Shown here: positions 1 to 6,731 of the stretch, piece after piece
How positions within the stretch are numbered: the stretch's first letter is position 1
Layout: each line of letters opens with the position of its first letter
Assembly (NCBI GenBank): GCA_964575225.1
Contig: CAZNQW010000111.1
Span: 1-12,183 of the forward strand
Length of the DNA: 12,183 nt
Origin: CAZNQW01 sp964575225
Lineage (GTDB): Bacteria > Chloroflexota > Anaerolineae > JAAYZQ01
Reading direction: 5' to 3'
Notes under the pieces: model-generated
Database searches by the model: none
What the model was told of the DNA's origin: nothing
What the model saw: the letters and a program-made list of their open reading frames with translations, nothing else
Position numbers and translations under genes: made by a program

Positions 1-47
1 CTACACCCTATCCTACACTCTTTCCCTACACGACGCTCTTCCGATCT
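1..47 (+). other. Illumina TruSeq HT P5 adapter remnant (not genomic)
   Basis: Bases 1-6 match the 3' end of the P5 flow-cell oligonucleotide. Bases 7-14 (CCTATCCT) match the TruSeq HT i5 index I recall as D503. Bases 15-47 match all 33 bases of the read-1 sequencing primer site, ending in CTCTTCCGATCT. Genomic sequence starts at base 48, in the middle of a cold-shock codon. This is untrimmed library adapter assembled onto a contig end and should be masked. The primer match is exact; the index name is from memory. Confidence 0.98.
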
Positions 48-214
48 AAGGCTATGGATTCATTGCCCGTGAATCCGGAGGGGACGTCTTTGTTCATTTC
101 TCTGCCATCCAGGGACAGGGAGGTTTTCGCAGCCTGAAGGAAGGAGAGCGAGTCGAGTTCCGGATCGAACAGGGCGCCAAGGGTCCTTCTGCCGTTGACG
201 TTGTTCGCATCTAG
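48..214 (+). CDS. Cold-shock domain protein (CspA family), 5'-truncated
   Basis: Reading in frame from base 50 gives 54 residues and a TAG stop at 212-214. They carry the CspA-type nucleic-acid-binding face: GYGFI (RNP-1, missing only its first residues) and DVFVHFSAI (RNP-2). The tail SLKEGERVEFRIEQGAKGP is the normal C-terminal half of the five-stranded OB fold. Such proteins bind single-stranded RNA or DNA in the cytoplasm and melt mRNA structure in the cold or during growth. The family is usually 65-70 residues, so roughly 14 N-terminal residues and the promoter are lost. The break is the adapter, not a mutation: bases 48-49 (AA) are the last two bases of an interrupted codon, compatible with the usual Lys before GYGFI. 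A Rho-independent terminator lies about 95 bp downstream. The specific paralogue cannot be named. Confidence 0.93.
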
Positions 215-309
215 GATGCATATGCCCAGGCCAAAATCCTGGAACCGCATCGCCGGTCAACACAGGCAAGGAGGCAAGACCCCAAATTTGGAATAGGGCT
301 GAACGCTCA

Positions 310-333
310 CCGCCCCCTCTCGGGGGCGGTTTT
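310..333 (+). terminator. Rho-independent terminator of the cold-shock gene
   Basis: An 8-bp perfect GC stem (CCGCCCCC / GGGGGCGG) with a TCTC loop is followed at once by TTTT and then CATTT. There is no A-run on its left side, so it serves the plus strand only. It ends the cold-shock transcript. Nothing else is evident between 215 and 404 apart from a 10-bp palindrome, CCAAATTTGG, at 282-291. Confidence 0.85.
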
Positions 334-404
334 CATTTCCGGCGGTGCCTCGCAACCCGAGGTCACCGACGAGTGGACCCCGCGGGCGAATTACATCCTT
401 CAGC

Positions 405-1802
405 TCACACAAAGACCTTGCCAGGGTTGAGGATGCCGTTGGGGTCAAAGGCGGCGCGGATGCGCTTCATAACCTCGATCTGCGCCTCTTCCAGGGCCAG
501 GTGGAGATACTGGCGGCGGATGGCGCCGATGCCATGTTCGCCGGTGAGGGTCCCACCCAAAGAGAGGGCCAGGCGATAGAGAGCCTCAGTGCCCTGGGGC
601 ACCAATTCCTCCCATCTTTCGTCGTCGAGTTCATCCTTCAACATCGTAATGTGGACGTTGCCATCGCCGGCGTGCCCAAAGTTCAGGATCCGCACCCCCA
701 TCTGCTGGGAAAGATCGCGGATGCCCCGCAGCAACGCCGGGATTTGAGCGCGGGGCACGACCACATCCTCCATATGATTCACCGGGCTGGCATGGTTGAG
801 GGCGTCGATGATGCCCCGCCTCGCCTCCCAGAGACGGTCGCGGGTGGGCCGGTCGGCAGCTACGAGCACGTCCAACGCCCCGGCCTCTAGGCACAGTTCG
901 GCCACCTTCTCGTATTGCTCTTCCAACGCGCCTTGGTGGTTGCCGTCCAGTTGGATCAGAAGCTGGGCCGCTGCGTCGGCATAGGGCAGCTCCTTGCCCA
1001 GAAAGACCTGACAGGCGCGGACAATGTCCCGCTCCATGAACTCGATGGTTGTGGGCACAATGCGATGGGCAAGAAAAGTCGACACCACGTCGGCTGTGAT
1101 CTGAAAGTCGTCAAAGGGAACCAGCAGGTCCACCCGGTGGGGTGGCAGCGGCACCAGCCGCAGAATAATCTTGGTCACGATGGCCAAAGTGCCCTCAGAA
1201 CCGACCAAAAGTTGGGCCAGGTTGTAACCGGTGACATTCTTGACCAACTTGCCCCCGATTTGAACGAGTTCACCGGAGGGCAAAACGGCCTCCAGTCCGC
1301 ACACAAAGTCTTTGGTGGTGCCATACTTGACCGCTCGCGGGCCGCCTGCGCCCTCGGCGATGTTGCCGCCGATGGAACAGGAATCGAGGCTGGCAGGATC
1401 AGGGGGATAGAACAACCCCTCGGCTTCGACGGCGCGGTGCAGGTCGCCCGTGATGACACCCGGCTCCACAGTCACCATCAGGTTCTCTTTGTCGATCTCC
1501 AGGATGCGGTTCATCTTTTCCAGGGTGAGCACGATCCCCCCCTGGGTCGCCACAGCGCCGCCGCTCAATCCATAGCCCGCGCCCCGAGGTACAATGGGAA
1601 TCCGTTCGCGGTTGGCGAGCCGCAAGATCGCTGCCACCTGCTGAGCCGACGTGACCCGCACAGCCGCTTCCGGTTCGGCCCGCAGGCCCACGGTTTCATC
1701 GTGGCTGTAGGGCTCCAAACGATCGGTCTGCCACAGCACGTTCTCGCTGCCGACGATTTCGGCCAACTCTTGGACGATATCCTCGTTCACCTGGCGGTAC
1801 AT
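405..1802 (-). CDS. FAD-linked oxidase, GlcD / D-lactate dehydrogenase type
   Basis: A 465-residue flavoprotein of the family that oxidises 2-hydroxy acids such as glycolate or D-lactate to the 2-oxo acid. An N-terminal PCMH-type FAD-binding domain (about 40-220) carries PRGAGYGLSGG (72-82), then a CSIGGNIAEGAGG loop and KYGTTKDFV. The C-terminal FAD-oxidase domain has HAGDGNVHI, GGTLTGEHGIG and the closing FDPNGILNPGK, as expected for full-length GlcD (about 460-500 residues). The open frame extends 30 codons further upstream. I chose ATG 1802 because AGGAG lies 7 bp before it, the homologous region begins there, and the upstream frame runs through the promoter. It is a separate transcription unit. 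No GlcE or iron-sulfur GlcF partner is in the window, so the electron acceptor and exact substrate (glycolate, D-lactate, 2-hydroxyglutarate or other) are not determined. Confidence 0.9.
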   Translation of the reverse strand: MYRQVNEDIVQELAEIVGSENVLWQTDRLEPYSHDETVGLRAEPEAAVRVTSAQQVAAILRLANRERIPIVPRGAGYGLSGGAVATQGGIVLTLEKMNRILEIDKENLMVTVEPGVITGDLHRAVEAEGLFYPPDPASLDSCSIGGNIAEGAGGPRAVKYGTTKDFVCGLEAVLPSGELVQIGGKLVKNVTGYNLAQLLVGSEGTLAIVTKIILRLVPLPPHRVDLLVPFDDFQITADVVSTFLAHRIVPTTIEFMERDIVRACQVFLGKELPYADAAAQLLIQLDGNHQGALEEQYEKVAELCLEAGALDVLVAADRPTRDRLWEARRGIIDALNHASPVNHMEDVVVPRAQIPALLRGIRDLSQQMGVRILNFGHAGDGNVHITMLKDELDDERWEELVPQGTEALYRLALSLGGTLTGEHGIGAIRRQYLHLALEEAQIEVMKRIRAAFDPNGILNPGKVFV

Positions 1803-1833
1803 GGCCACACTCCTGTCATAGATCTTTGGCAAC

Positions 1834-1862
1834 AGTATAGCACAGAGAGCCACGGTCGGCAA
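1834..1862 (-). promoter_or_regulatory. Sigma-70 type promoter of the GlcD-like gene
   Basis: On the minus strand, TTGCCG (1862-1857) is separated by exactly 17 bp from TATACT (1839-1834). The predicted start is about 25 bp before the ATG at 1802, just upstream of its AGGAG. The oxidase is therefore probably expressed independently of the glycosyltransferase gene upstream, whose stop is at 1889. Confidence 0.7.
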
Positions 1863-1888
1863 ACAGGCCCGCAGGAGCCCGAAAGGAC

Positions 1889-3658
1889 TCACGGCCCCGA
1901 AATACGGCGGAGCAATTCGTCGGGCATCAGGTACTCCCGATTGCGATAGATCAGAGTGCGAGGGTGATCGTATACCACGAAACTCTCATCGGGCCGGAGC
2001 AGGGCAGGCATACCTTCGAAAAAAGGAGGAATCGGTGGGTTCAGCCAGGCAGGGCCTCGATCGAATTCGGCGACCTGCTCAAAGCCGAGGCGCCCCTGGA
2101 AAAGCTGGGCGTAATATGAGCTGGCAAGAGGGTAGCGGTCGGGCGACCGGGGAATGGAGCCATAGAGCCGGCGACTGGAGAGAATCAAATAGTCGCTGCT
2201 CGCCAGGTCATCGGCCAATGGCTCCCATTTGGCGCTATCATCGGGCTCCTCGTACAGGGGCAGTACGCGCAGGTCATACTCCTCGATCCGGCGAGGCCGC
2301 CCTTCCACGTCCAGAGGGAGGGGCAGCGTCGTGTCCCAGTCCTCCACAGCCAATGTGCTTGCGGTAGGGATCTGCTGATAGATCCACTCGGAGGCTGCGA
2401 TCCAGGGATGGGGCCATCGGTAGATCGACGCAAAAGCCAGCGCGTAGCCCACCGACGACAGCACCATCAACCCCGCCAGTGCATGGTGGATATTCGCCAT
2501 GGCAGGGCGCCCGGCACGGGATCTTGAGAGATCTTGGAGCAATCGGCAGGCCAGAATGCAAAGCACCGGTACCAGGGGCAGGAGGTAGCGCAAATGGCGC
2601 GCGTGCAAAAGGCCGACCACGAGCCAATAGGGGCCTGCCCAGGCCAAGAGCAGGGTATCAGTCCAGGGAGCGCGACGCAGCCACCGGATCCCACTGGCGG
2701 CAAACCCGGCCCAGACCAGCAGTCCCACCGGCAATGCCAACCCCCAGAGCGTCAATTGGCCCATGGAATAGAGGTACGGGAGGGTCCCGGCATACTGACG
2801 GGTGTAAGGCACGTCCAGGGCGCCCGAGGCAATCCGAGATTCGCGCAGGGTATCGTGCAGAAAGGCCGGGGCATCCAGAAAAGCATAGGGTTGGGCAAAG
2901 GCAAAAGTCACCCCGGCTAGAGCCAGCGTCGCCAGCGTCTGTGCCAGGCGACGGTGGCCACCCGTGGGAGCTGACGGCACGGTGGGATTGTGGGCCGCCA
3001 GAACGGCAAGGACGAGAGGCGCGGCGCTGATTTTGGTGGCGAGGGCCAACCCCAAGGCCACACCCAGGCCGATCCGGTGGCGCCATGAGTCCTGTTGGGC
3101 CGTGCGGGCCGCAGAATAGAGGGCCCACATCACCAGGAAGGTGAGGATGGGCTCGGCGGTAAAAAAGTGAGACGCCTGCGCGTGGAGGGTAGCCAGGCTC
3201 ACCAGGGCCGCCGCCAAAAGAGGAAGGAAAGGACGCGACTCTCTCGCTCCCCGTGGATGGCGGGCATCGACCAGCACGATGCGCGCCAGGTGATACGTCA
3301 GAAGGACCGTGCCCAGATCAAAAAGGCAGGCAAGGGTTCGACCGACCAGATGCAGATTGTCGGGGTCGCGAATGGCGGGCCACAGGGGAGCCAGCACCCA
3401 GGCAAGGAACCGGAGCAGGTACAGGGGAAAGGATCCATAGGCGAAAAAATGGGGATTGAGAGGACTGGCCGGCGAGAGGGCATCGACCAGATAGTCGGGC
3501 CACTGGAGGCCCAGGGATACAAAATAGATCTGGCGCTCATCGGGGTGCAGCCAGTGGCCCTCATCCCAGTTCAGCCCATAGAATCTGAGCGCGGCGCCGG
3601 TGGCAAGGATCAGGGCCAGCAGCAACTTTTCGCGGTGGGCAACAGCCCAGCGAATCAC
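1889..3658 (-). CDS. GT-C / PMT-ArnT family (GT39-like) membrane glycosyltransferase
   Basis: A 589-residue polytopic membrane protein. Residues 11-29 form a first membrane helix, followed by the external acidic loop WDEGHWLHPDERQ (31-43); D40-E41 sit where GT-C enzymes keep their catalytic acidic residue. About ten further hydrophobic helices follow to about residue 425. A soluble C-terminal part of about 160 residues contains the acidic stretch YEEPDDSAKWE. Enzymes of this fold transfer a sugar from a polyprenyl-phosphate carrier to a protein or lipid on the outer face of the membrane; the acceptor is unknown. Its GTG start (3658-3656) overlaps the TGA of the upstream methyltransferase as GTGA, with GGGGAG 7 bp upstream. 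Translational coupling is likely, and transcription probably starts at the methyltransferase promoter. Length is normal for the family. Sugar and acceptor specificity cannot be read from sequence. Confidence 0.82.
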   Translation of the reverse strand: MIRWAVAHREKLLLALILATGAALRFYGLNWDEGHWLHPDERQIYFVSLGLQWPDYLVDALSPASPLNPHFFAYGSFPLYLLRFLAWVLAPLWPAIRDPDNLHLVGRTLACLFDLGTVLLTYHLARIVLVDARHPRGARESRPFLPLLAAALVSLATLHAQASHFFTAEPILTFLVMWALYSAARTAQQDSWRHRIGLGVALGLALATKISAAPLVLAVLAAHNPTVPSAPTGGHRRLAQTLATLALAGVTFAFAQPYAFLDAPAFLHDTLRESRIASGALDVPYTRQYAGTLPYLYSMGQLTLWGLALPVGLLVWAGFAASGIRWLRRAPWTDTLLLAWAGPYWLVVGLLHARHLRYLLPLVPVLCILACRLLQDLSRSRAGRPAMANIHHALAGLMVLSSVGYALAFASIYRWPHPWIAASEWIYQQIPTASTLAVEDWDTTLPLPLDVEGRPRRIEEYDLRVLPLYEEPDDSAKWEPLADDLASSDYLILSSRRLYGSIPRSPDRYPLASSYYAQLFQGRLGFEQVAEFDRGPAWLNPPIPPFFEGMPALLRPDESFVVYDHPRTLIYRNREYLMPDELLRRISGP

Positions 3659-4491
3659 CTTGAATCTCCCCTGACACCGACGATGGCGCCGGTGATCTTG
3701 GTCACGTCCAAGTGACCCTGGCAGGCGATGGCCTTTTCAGCCTCTGCGCGCACAAAAGCCAGGACGGCCTGCCAATCGGCCTCAGTGTGGTCGGGGGTCA
3801 TGGTCAGGGCACGGCTGCTGGCAAAATAGTCGACCAGGGGCTCGGCGGCGGGGAATCGAAGCGTGCCCCGCAAGATGTGGCTCTCTACACGCTCAAAAGA
3901 ACGGTTCAGAAAAGCCTCGGCGTTCTCCAACGAAAAACGTTCGGTCGTGAGTTCCGGCTGAGACAAGGCCGGAAACCGACGGGCCGCCTGGCAGCGGAGG
4001 TCCTCATATTCCGGCATGTTGTAAGCGCTGTTGGTGGTCGCCAGGAAGGCACCGCCGGGCCGCAGGACGCGAGCCGCCTCGGCGATGGCCTGGTCAATAT
4101 CGGGTACGTGATAGAGCATGTGCCGGGCCATGACCACATCAAAAAAACGGTCAGGGAAGGGCAGCGCCTGGGCGTCGCCGACCAGATACGCGACCGCCGG
4201 ACTTTCGGTAAAGGCGGCGGCCTTGGCGATCATTCCCGGCGAAAAATCCAGGCCGACCAACAGGCCCCAGCCCCCATGCTCCTGGCCCATCCGGCGGATC
4301 AGGTCGCCGGGTCCACAGCCAATGTCGAGGACGCGCTCGTGGCCCTGCCACCTGAGTTGCTCCAGGGTCCACCGTCCGAAATCGACCGGATCGGCCGTGT
4401 AGAGTTGATGGGTGCGATAGCGGACATCGAGGTGGCGGTCGTCCGCGTACGCCTGACCCAGCAGAATGTCGCGCTCCTGTTCCTTTTGCAT
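3655..4491 (-). CDS. Class I SAM-dependent methyltransferase (Methyltransf_11/25 type)
   Basis: A 278-residue soluble enzyme with a Rossmann methyltransferase core. Motif I is VLDIGCGPGD (54-63), which binds S-adenosylmethionine. The acidic end of strand 2 is GLDFSPGM. Then come GDAQALPFPD, FDVVMARHMLYHV and the motif RVLRPGGAFL. The C-terminal third (SLENAEAFLNRSFERVE onward) is the variable substrate-binding part, resembling small-molecule methyltransferases. The open frame extends 33 codons upstream, but ATG 4491 has AAGGAG 7 bp before it and a TTGACA/TATCCT promoter ending at 4516, so the longer version would start upstream of the transcript. It is the first gene of a unit with the overlapping GT-C glycosyltransferase, which hints that it modifies a sugar or lipid-linked intermediate. 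That link is inference; the substrate is unknown. Confidence 0.85.
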   Translation of the reverse strand: MQKEQERDILLGQAYADDRHLDVRYRTHQLYTADPVDFGRWTLEQLRWQGHERVLDIGCGPGDLIRRMGQEHGGWGLLVGLDFSPGMIAKAAAFTESPAVAYLVGDAQALPFPDRFFDVVMARHMLYHVPDIDQAIAEAARVLRPGGAFLATTNSAYNMPEYEDLRCQAARRFPALSQPELTTERFSLENAEAFLNRSFERVESHILRGTLRFPAAEPLVDYFASSRALTMTPDHTEADWQAVLAFVRAEAEKAIACQGHLDVTKITGAIVGVRGDSR

Positions 4492-4515
4492 CGGCCCGCT
4501 CCTTCGTCGGTATTT

Positions 4516-4544
4516 AGGATAGCCGGGGAGGAGGAATTTGTCAA
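4516..4544 (-). promoter_or_regulatory. Sigma-70 type promoter of methyltransferase-glycosyltransferase unit
   Basis: Minus strand: perfect TTGACA (4544-4539), 17-bp spacer, TATCCT (4521-4516). The predicted start is near 4509, giving a leader of about 18 nt with AAGGAG before ATG 4491. The MITE and its target duplication begin 10 bp upstream of the -35 box. Confidence 0.78.
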
Positions 4545-4553
4545 GGCGGGCGC

Positions 4554-4562
4554 CTGGCACAA
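4554..4562. repeat. Left target-site duplication of the MITE
   Basis: The 9-base sequence CTGGCACAA here is repeated exactly at 4717-4725. The two copies directly abut the 154-bp element, as expected for a target site duplicated on transposition. Confidence 0.85.
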
Positions 4563-4605
4563 TAGGGCTGTTGCAAAGTCGGCCAGTCAATCTAGTTTGG
4601 AGCTC

Positions 4606-4628
4606 GCCGCCCCCGTCTCGGGGGCGGC
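4606..4628. repeat. Internal perfect hairpin 1 of the MITE
   Basis: A 10-bp stem (GCCGCCCCCG / CGGGGGCGGC) with a TCT loop. No T-run follows on either strand, so it is not a standard terminator. Its core resembles the terminator stem at 310-329. Confidence 0.85.
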
Positions 4629-4647
4629 CTGCACACCTGGCAGACCA

Positions 4648-4671
4648 CCGCGCCCCGAGGACGGGGCGCGG
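4648..4671. repeat. Internal perfect hairpin 2 of the MITE
   Basis: A 10-bp stem (CCGCGCCCCG / CGGGGCGCGG) with an AGGA loop, again with no T-run. It starts 19 bp after hairpin 1. Together the pair gives the element a twin-hairpin core. Confidence 0.85.
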
Positions 4672-4716
4672 AGCCCAACCAAATCACATCGGTCAAGAGA
4701 CAATGCAACAGCCCTG

Positions 4717-4725
4717 CTGGCACAA
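4717..4725. repeat. Right target-site duplication of the MITE
   Basis: CTGGCACAA, identical to 4554-4562 and directly adjacent to the right end of the element. The -35 box of the rightward promoter begins 19 bp further on at 4744. Confidence 0.85.
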
Positions 4726-4743
4726 GCACAGGCCGGAGGTTGA

Positions 4744-4772
4744 TTGACAGTCTGCGCCACAGCCGGTATAAT
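4744..4772 (+). promoter_or_regulatory. Perfect-consensus sigma-70 promoter
   Basis: TTGACA (4744-4749), a 17-bp spacer and TATAAT (4767-4772): both hexamers and the spacing are exact consensus. The predicted start is near 4779, about 24 nt before the ATG at 4803. It drives the second methyltransferase and probably the PrsW gene. No obvious operator overlaps it, so strong unregulated transcription is expected. Confidence 0.9.
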
Positions 4773-4802
4773 GACTCTACAGCCCGGCAGAAGCGAGGAG
4801 CG

Positions 4803-5555
4803 ATGGCAACCGATCTGACGCCCGATCAATGGAATGAGCAGTTTTTGCGGCAGGCAGGATGGACCCGGGCCATGCGCGCCTCTCTCTACCGGCGGGCCAA
4901 TCTCCTGCGAGCCCGAAGGGTGCTGGATGTAGGCAGCGGCACCGGTTGTGTGACCAAAGAAGTGGCCGCGCGGACCCAGGGCCAAGTCATAGGAGTGGAC
5001 TGCGATCCAGGGATGGTGGCCTTTGCCCAAAAGCAGGCAGGGCAGGCAGAATACCGGGTGGGCGATGTCCACGACCTGCCCTTTGAAAACGCCCATTTCG
5101 ACGTCACCCTCTGTCATTTCCTGCTTTTGTGGTGCCGGGAGCCGGCGATGGCAGCGCGAGAGATGGTGCGCGTCACCAGGCCGGGCGGGACCGTTTTGAT
5201 CTGCGCCGAGCCCGACTATGGAGGGCGGATCGACTATCCCGATCTACCTTTGGGCGAATGGCAGATGGAAGCGCTGCGCCGCGAGGGGGCCGACCCCTGC
5301 CTGGGTCGCAAGCTTCGAAGCCTGTTCCACTTGCCAGAAGTACGCCAGATCGATGTGGCCCTGATCCCCGGTATCTGGGATCTGGTCACACTCCGCTCCG
5401 AGTTTGAGGCCGAATGGGAACTATGGGAGCAGTCGCTGGCGGGCTTGGTGCCGGCCGAGGAACTGGCGCGGGCCAAGGCCGTCTGTCGCCAGGCTGTCGA
5501 GGCCGGGCATCGTCTGGTTTATGTGCCGACGTTCTGCGCCTTGGTACGTGTCTGA
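4803..5555 (+). CDS. Class I SAM-dependent methyltransferase (Methyltransf_11/25 type), second copy
   Basis: A 250-residue soluble enzyme. An N-terminal helical cap of about 38 residues (QWNEQFLRQAGWTRAMRASLY) precedes motif I, VLDVGSGTG (40-48). Then come GVDCDPGM (64-71) with the acidic ribose-binding residue, GDVHDLPFE (87-95), FDVTLCHFLLLW and RVTRPGGTVLICAEPDYGG. The C-terminal half is the variable substrate region. The fold is shared with the divergent neighbour, but motif I and the C-terminus differ, so they are not recent duplicates. A TTG 21 codons upstream keeps the frame open but lies before the promoter, so ATG 4803 is the start. Its AGGAG is unusually close (2 bp). PrsW follows after 45 bp, probably in the same transcript. 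The substrate is unknown. Confidence 0.85.
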   Translation: MATDLTPDQWNEQFLRQAGWTRAMRASLYRRANLLRARRVLDVGSGTGCVTKEVAARTQGQVIGVDCDPGMVAFAQKQAGQAEYRVGDVHDLPFENAHFDVTLCHFLLLWCREPAMAAREMVRVTRPGGTVLICAEPDYGGRIDYPDLPLGEWQMEALRREGADPCLGRKLRSLFHLPEVRQIDVALIPGIWDLVTLRSEFEAEWELWEQSLAGLVPAEELARAKAVCRQAVEAGHRLVYVPTFCALVRV

Positions 5556-5600
5556 ACTTCTGGTCGTTACTGAACAGGACGACAGAAAAGTGGTAGGGTA

Positions 5601-6629
5601 ATGCTCACATTGCTGGTGGCCCTGTTGGGTGCGTTGGTGCCCACCGTCCTTTACATCCTCTTTATCTGGTGGCTCGACCGCTATGAGAAGGAGCCGCTGT
5701 CTCTCTTGGCCCTGGCCTTTCTATGGGGTGCGATCCCGGCAGCATTTGTGTCGATTGTGCTCGAGGTTCTTTTCGATATCCCCGTGCAGGCCATGGGCGG
5801 AGAGAGCCTTATCGCCAGCCTGGTGAGTGTCAGTGTGGGCGCCCCCTTGATCGAAGAGAGCACCAAAGGGATCGCCCTCGTCGGTTTGGTTCTCCTCTTT
5901 CGACACGAATTCGACAACGTGCTCGATGGGATCGTCTATGGCGCCATGATCGGCTTTGGCTTTGCCATGACCGAGAATCTGGTGGGCTATTTTCTTCCGA
6001 TCCTCCAGGCAGAGGGTATGGAAGCCGGCCTGATCAATATCCTGCTACGAACGGTGGTGTTTGGCTTTAACCATGCCTTCTGGACGGGGATCACCGGCGC
6101 AGCGATGGGGTATGCCCGGTTGACCCCCAAAGGCGCAAGCCGCTGGATCGTGCCGGTGGGAGGCTGGGCACTGGCCGTCCTGCTCCATGCGATCCATAAT
6201 ACCGGAGTCACGTTGCTCGAACAAACGATCTGGCTGTCTATACTGGTCAGCCTGGTGGTGGATTGGGGCGGGTTGATGTTGTTGCTCGCCGTGGCTTTTT
6301 TCTGGTTGCGCAAAGAGAGCCAATGGATCGAGCGGGGCCTATCCGAAGAAGTACACAACGGGGTCATAACCCCTGAAGAATGGGACCTGTTACGATCCGC
6401 TGCTCGGCGGTTTTGGTTTCGATGGGAAGTTCGGGGGCGCGGAGGCCGGGACGCCTATCATGCCGTTGGGCGTTACTATCAATGCGCCACAGAGCTGGCC
6501 TTCAAGAAACAGCACCTTCGCACCCTGGGCGAGGAGAGTGGAAACCTGGCCGAAGTGCTCAGGCTGCGCGAACAGCTCACGATCAGCCGGTCGTACGCAT
6601 TGGCCTGGATCGGGACCAAACAGAGCTAA
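5601..6629 (+). CDS. PrsW-family intramembrane metalloprotease
   Basis: A 342-residue polytopic membrane protein of the PrsW / Abi-CAAX superfamily. After a first membrane helix comes LDRYEKEP (25-32), typical of PrsW. The catalytic signatures follow: APLIEESTKG with EExxK at 85-89, FAMTEN (121-126), FNHAFWTG with H158, and LLHAIHN with H196 and H199. These glutamates and histidines form the presumed metal site inside the membrane. In Bacillus subtilis PrsW cleaves the anti-sigma factor RsiW; here no sigma/anti-sigma pair is nearby, so the target is unknown. After the last helix (about residue 252) there is a soluble tail of about 90 residues that the roughly 220-residue Bacillus protein lacks. 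The start has only a weak GGG a few bases upstream; it probably follows the methyltransferase gene in one mRNA. Confidence 0.88.
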   Translation: MLTLLVALLGALVPTVLYILFIWWLDRYEKEPLSLLALAFLWGAIPAAFVSIVLEVLFDIPVQAMGGESLIASLVSVSVGAPLIEESTKGIALVGLVLLFRHEFDNVLDGIVYGAMIGFGFAMTENLVGYFLPILQAEGMEAGLINILLRTVVFGFNHAFWTGITGAAMGYARLTPKGASRWIVPVGGWALAVLLHAIHNTGVTLLEQTIWLSILVSLVVDWGGLMLLLAVAFFWLRKESQWIERGLSEEVHNGVITPEEWDLLRSAARRFWFRWEVRGRGGRDAYHAVGRYYQCATELAFKKQHLRTLGEESGNLAEVLRLREQLTISRSYALAWIGTKQS

Positions 6630-6639
6630 CTTGGCCCAG

Positions 6640-6698
6640 CGCGATTCCCTGTCGGAATCCCGCAAAAACCAACAATAAAGCAGGAATCGCGTCTTTTT
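6640..6698 (+). terminator. Probable terminator after PrsW
   Basis: CGCGATTCC (6640-6648) pairs with GGAATCGCG (6683-6691), followed by TCTTTTT. The loop is long (34 nt). A nested GATTCC/GGAATC pairing (6643-6648 with 6654-6659) competes for the same left arm, so the terminator may form less efficiently than a compact one. The T-run merges into the next promoter's -35 box. Confidence 0.55.
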
Positions 6699-6725
6699 GA
6701 CTTTCCTCGTTAATTCTGTTACAAT
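6697..6725 (+). promoter_or_regulatory. Sigma-70 type promoter of the response-regulator gene
   Basis: TTGACT (6697-6702), 17-bp spacer, TACAAT (6720-6725): one mismatch to consensus in each hexamer. The predicted start is near 6732. Its -35 box overlaps the last bases of the preceding T-run, so the two transcription units are packed end to end. Confidence 0.8.
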
Positions 6726-6731
6726 AACTTT

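Larger units (their letters stand above)
4563..4716. mobile_element. MITE-like non-autonomous insertion element (154 bp)
   Basis: The ends are perfect 12-bp inverted repeats, AGGGCTGTTGCA at 4564-4575 and its complement at 4704-4715. Each is followed inward by a short imperfect extension (GTC, then TTTGG at matching distances). The element is bracketed by exact 9-bp direct repeats. It is too short to encode a transposase and has no convincing open frame. Inside are two perfect GC hairpins (4606-4628 and 4648-4671). These are the hallmarks of a MITE moved by a transposase supplied elsewhere. The GGCTGTTGCA-like end and 9-bp duplication resemble DDE-type insertion sequences of the IS4/IS5 sort, but I cannot assign a family. 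It lies between the -35 boxes of two divergent promoters and disrupts neither. Confidence 0.85.

Noticed and set aside
282..291. Palindrome CCAAATTTGG as an operator
   Set aside because: It lies between a stop codon and a terminator, with no promoter nearby; probably chance.
1803..1892. Upstream extension of the FAD oxidase by 30 codons
   Set aside because: It looks superficially like a signal peptide, but it covers the promoter at 1834-1862, while ATG 1802 has a well-placed AGGAG.
915..1949. 344-codon open frame on the plus strand opposite the FAD oxidase
   Set aside because: It is antisense to a gene with clear FAD motifs, runs through that gene's promoter and shows no family resemblance.
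4563..4716. MITE hairpins as transcription terminators
   Set aside because: Neither stem is followed by a T-run on either strand.
3712..4743. 343-codon plus-strand frame across the methyltransferase and MITE
   Set aside because: It is antisense to a clear methyltransferase and passes through the MITE and its hairpins; no ribosome site or domain.
4740..4802. TTG start extending the second methyltransferase
   Set aside because: It lies upstream of the perfect promoter's start site, so it would not be in the mRNA.
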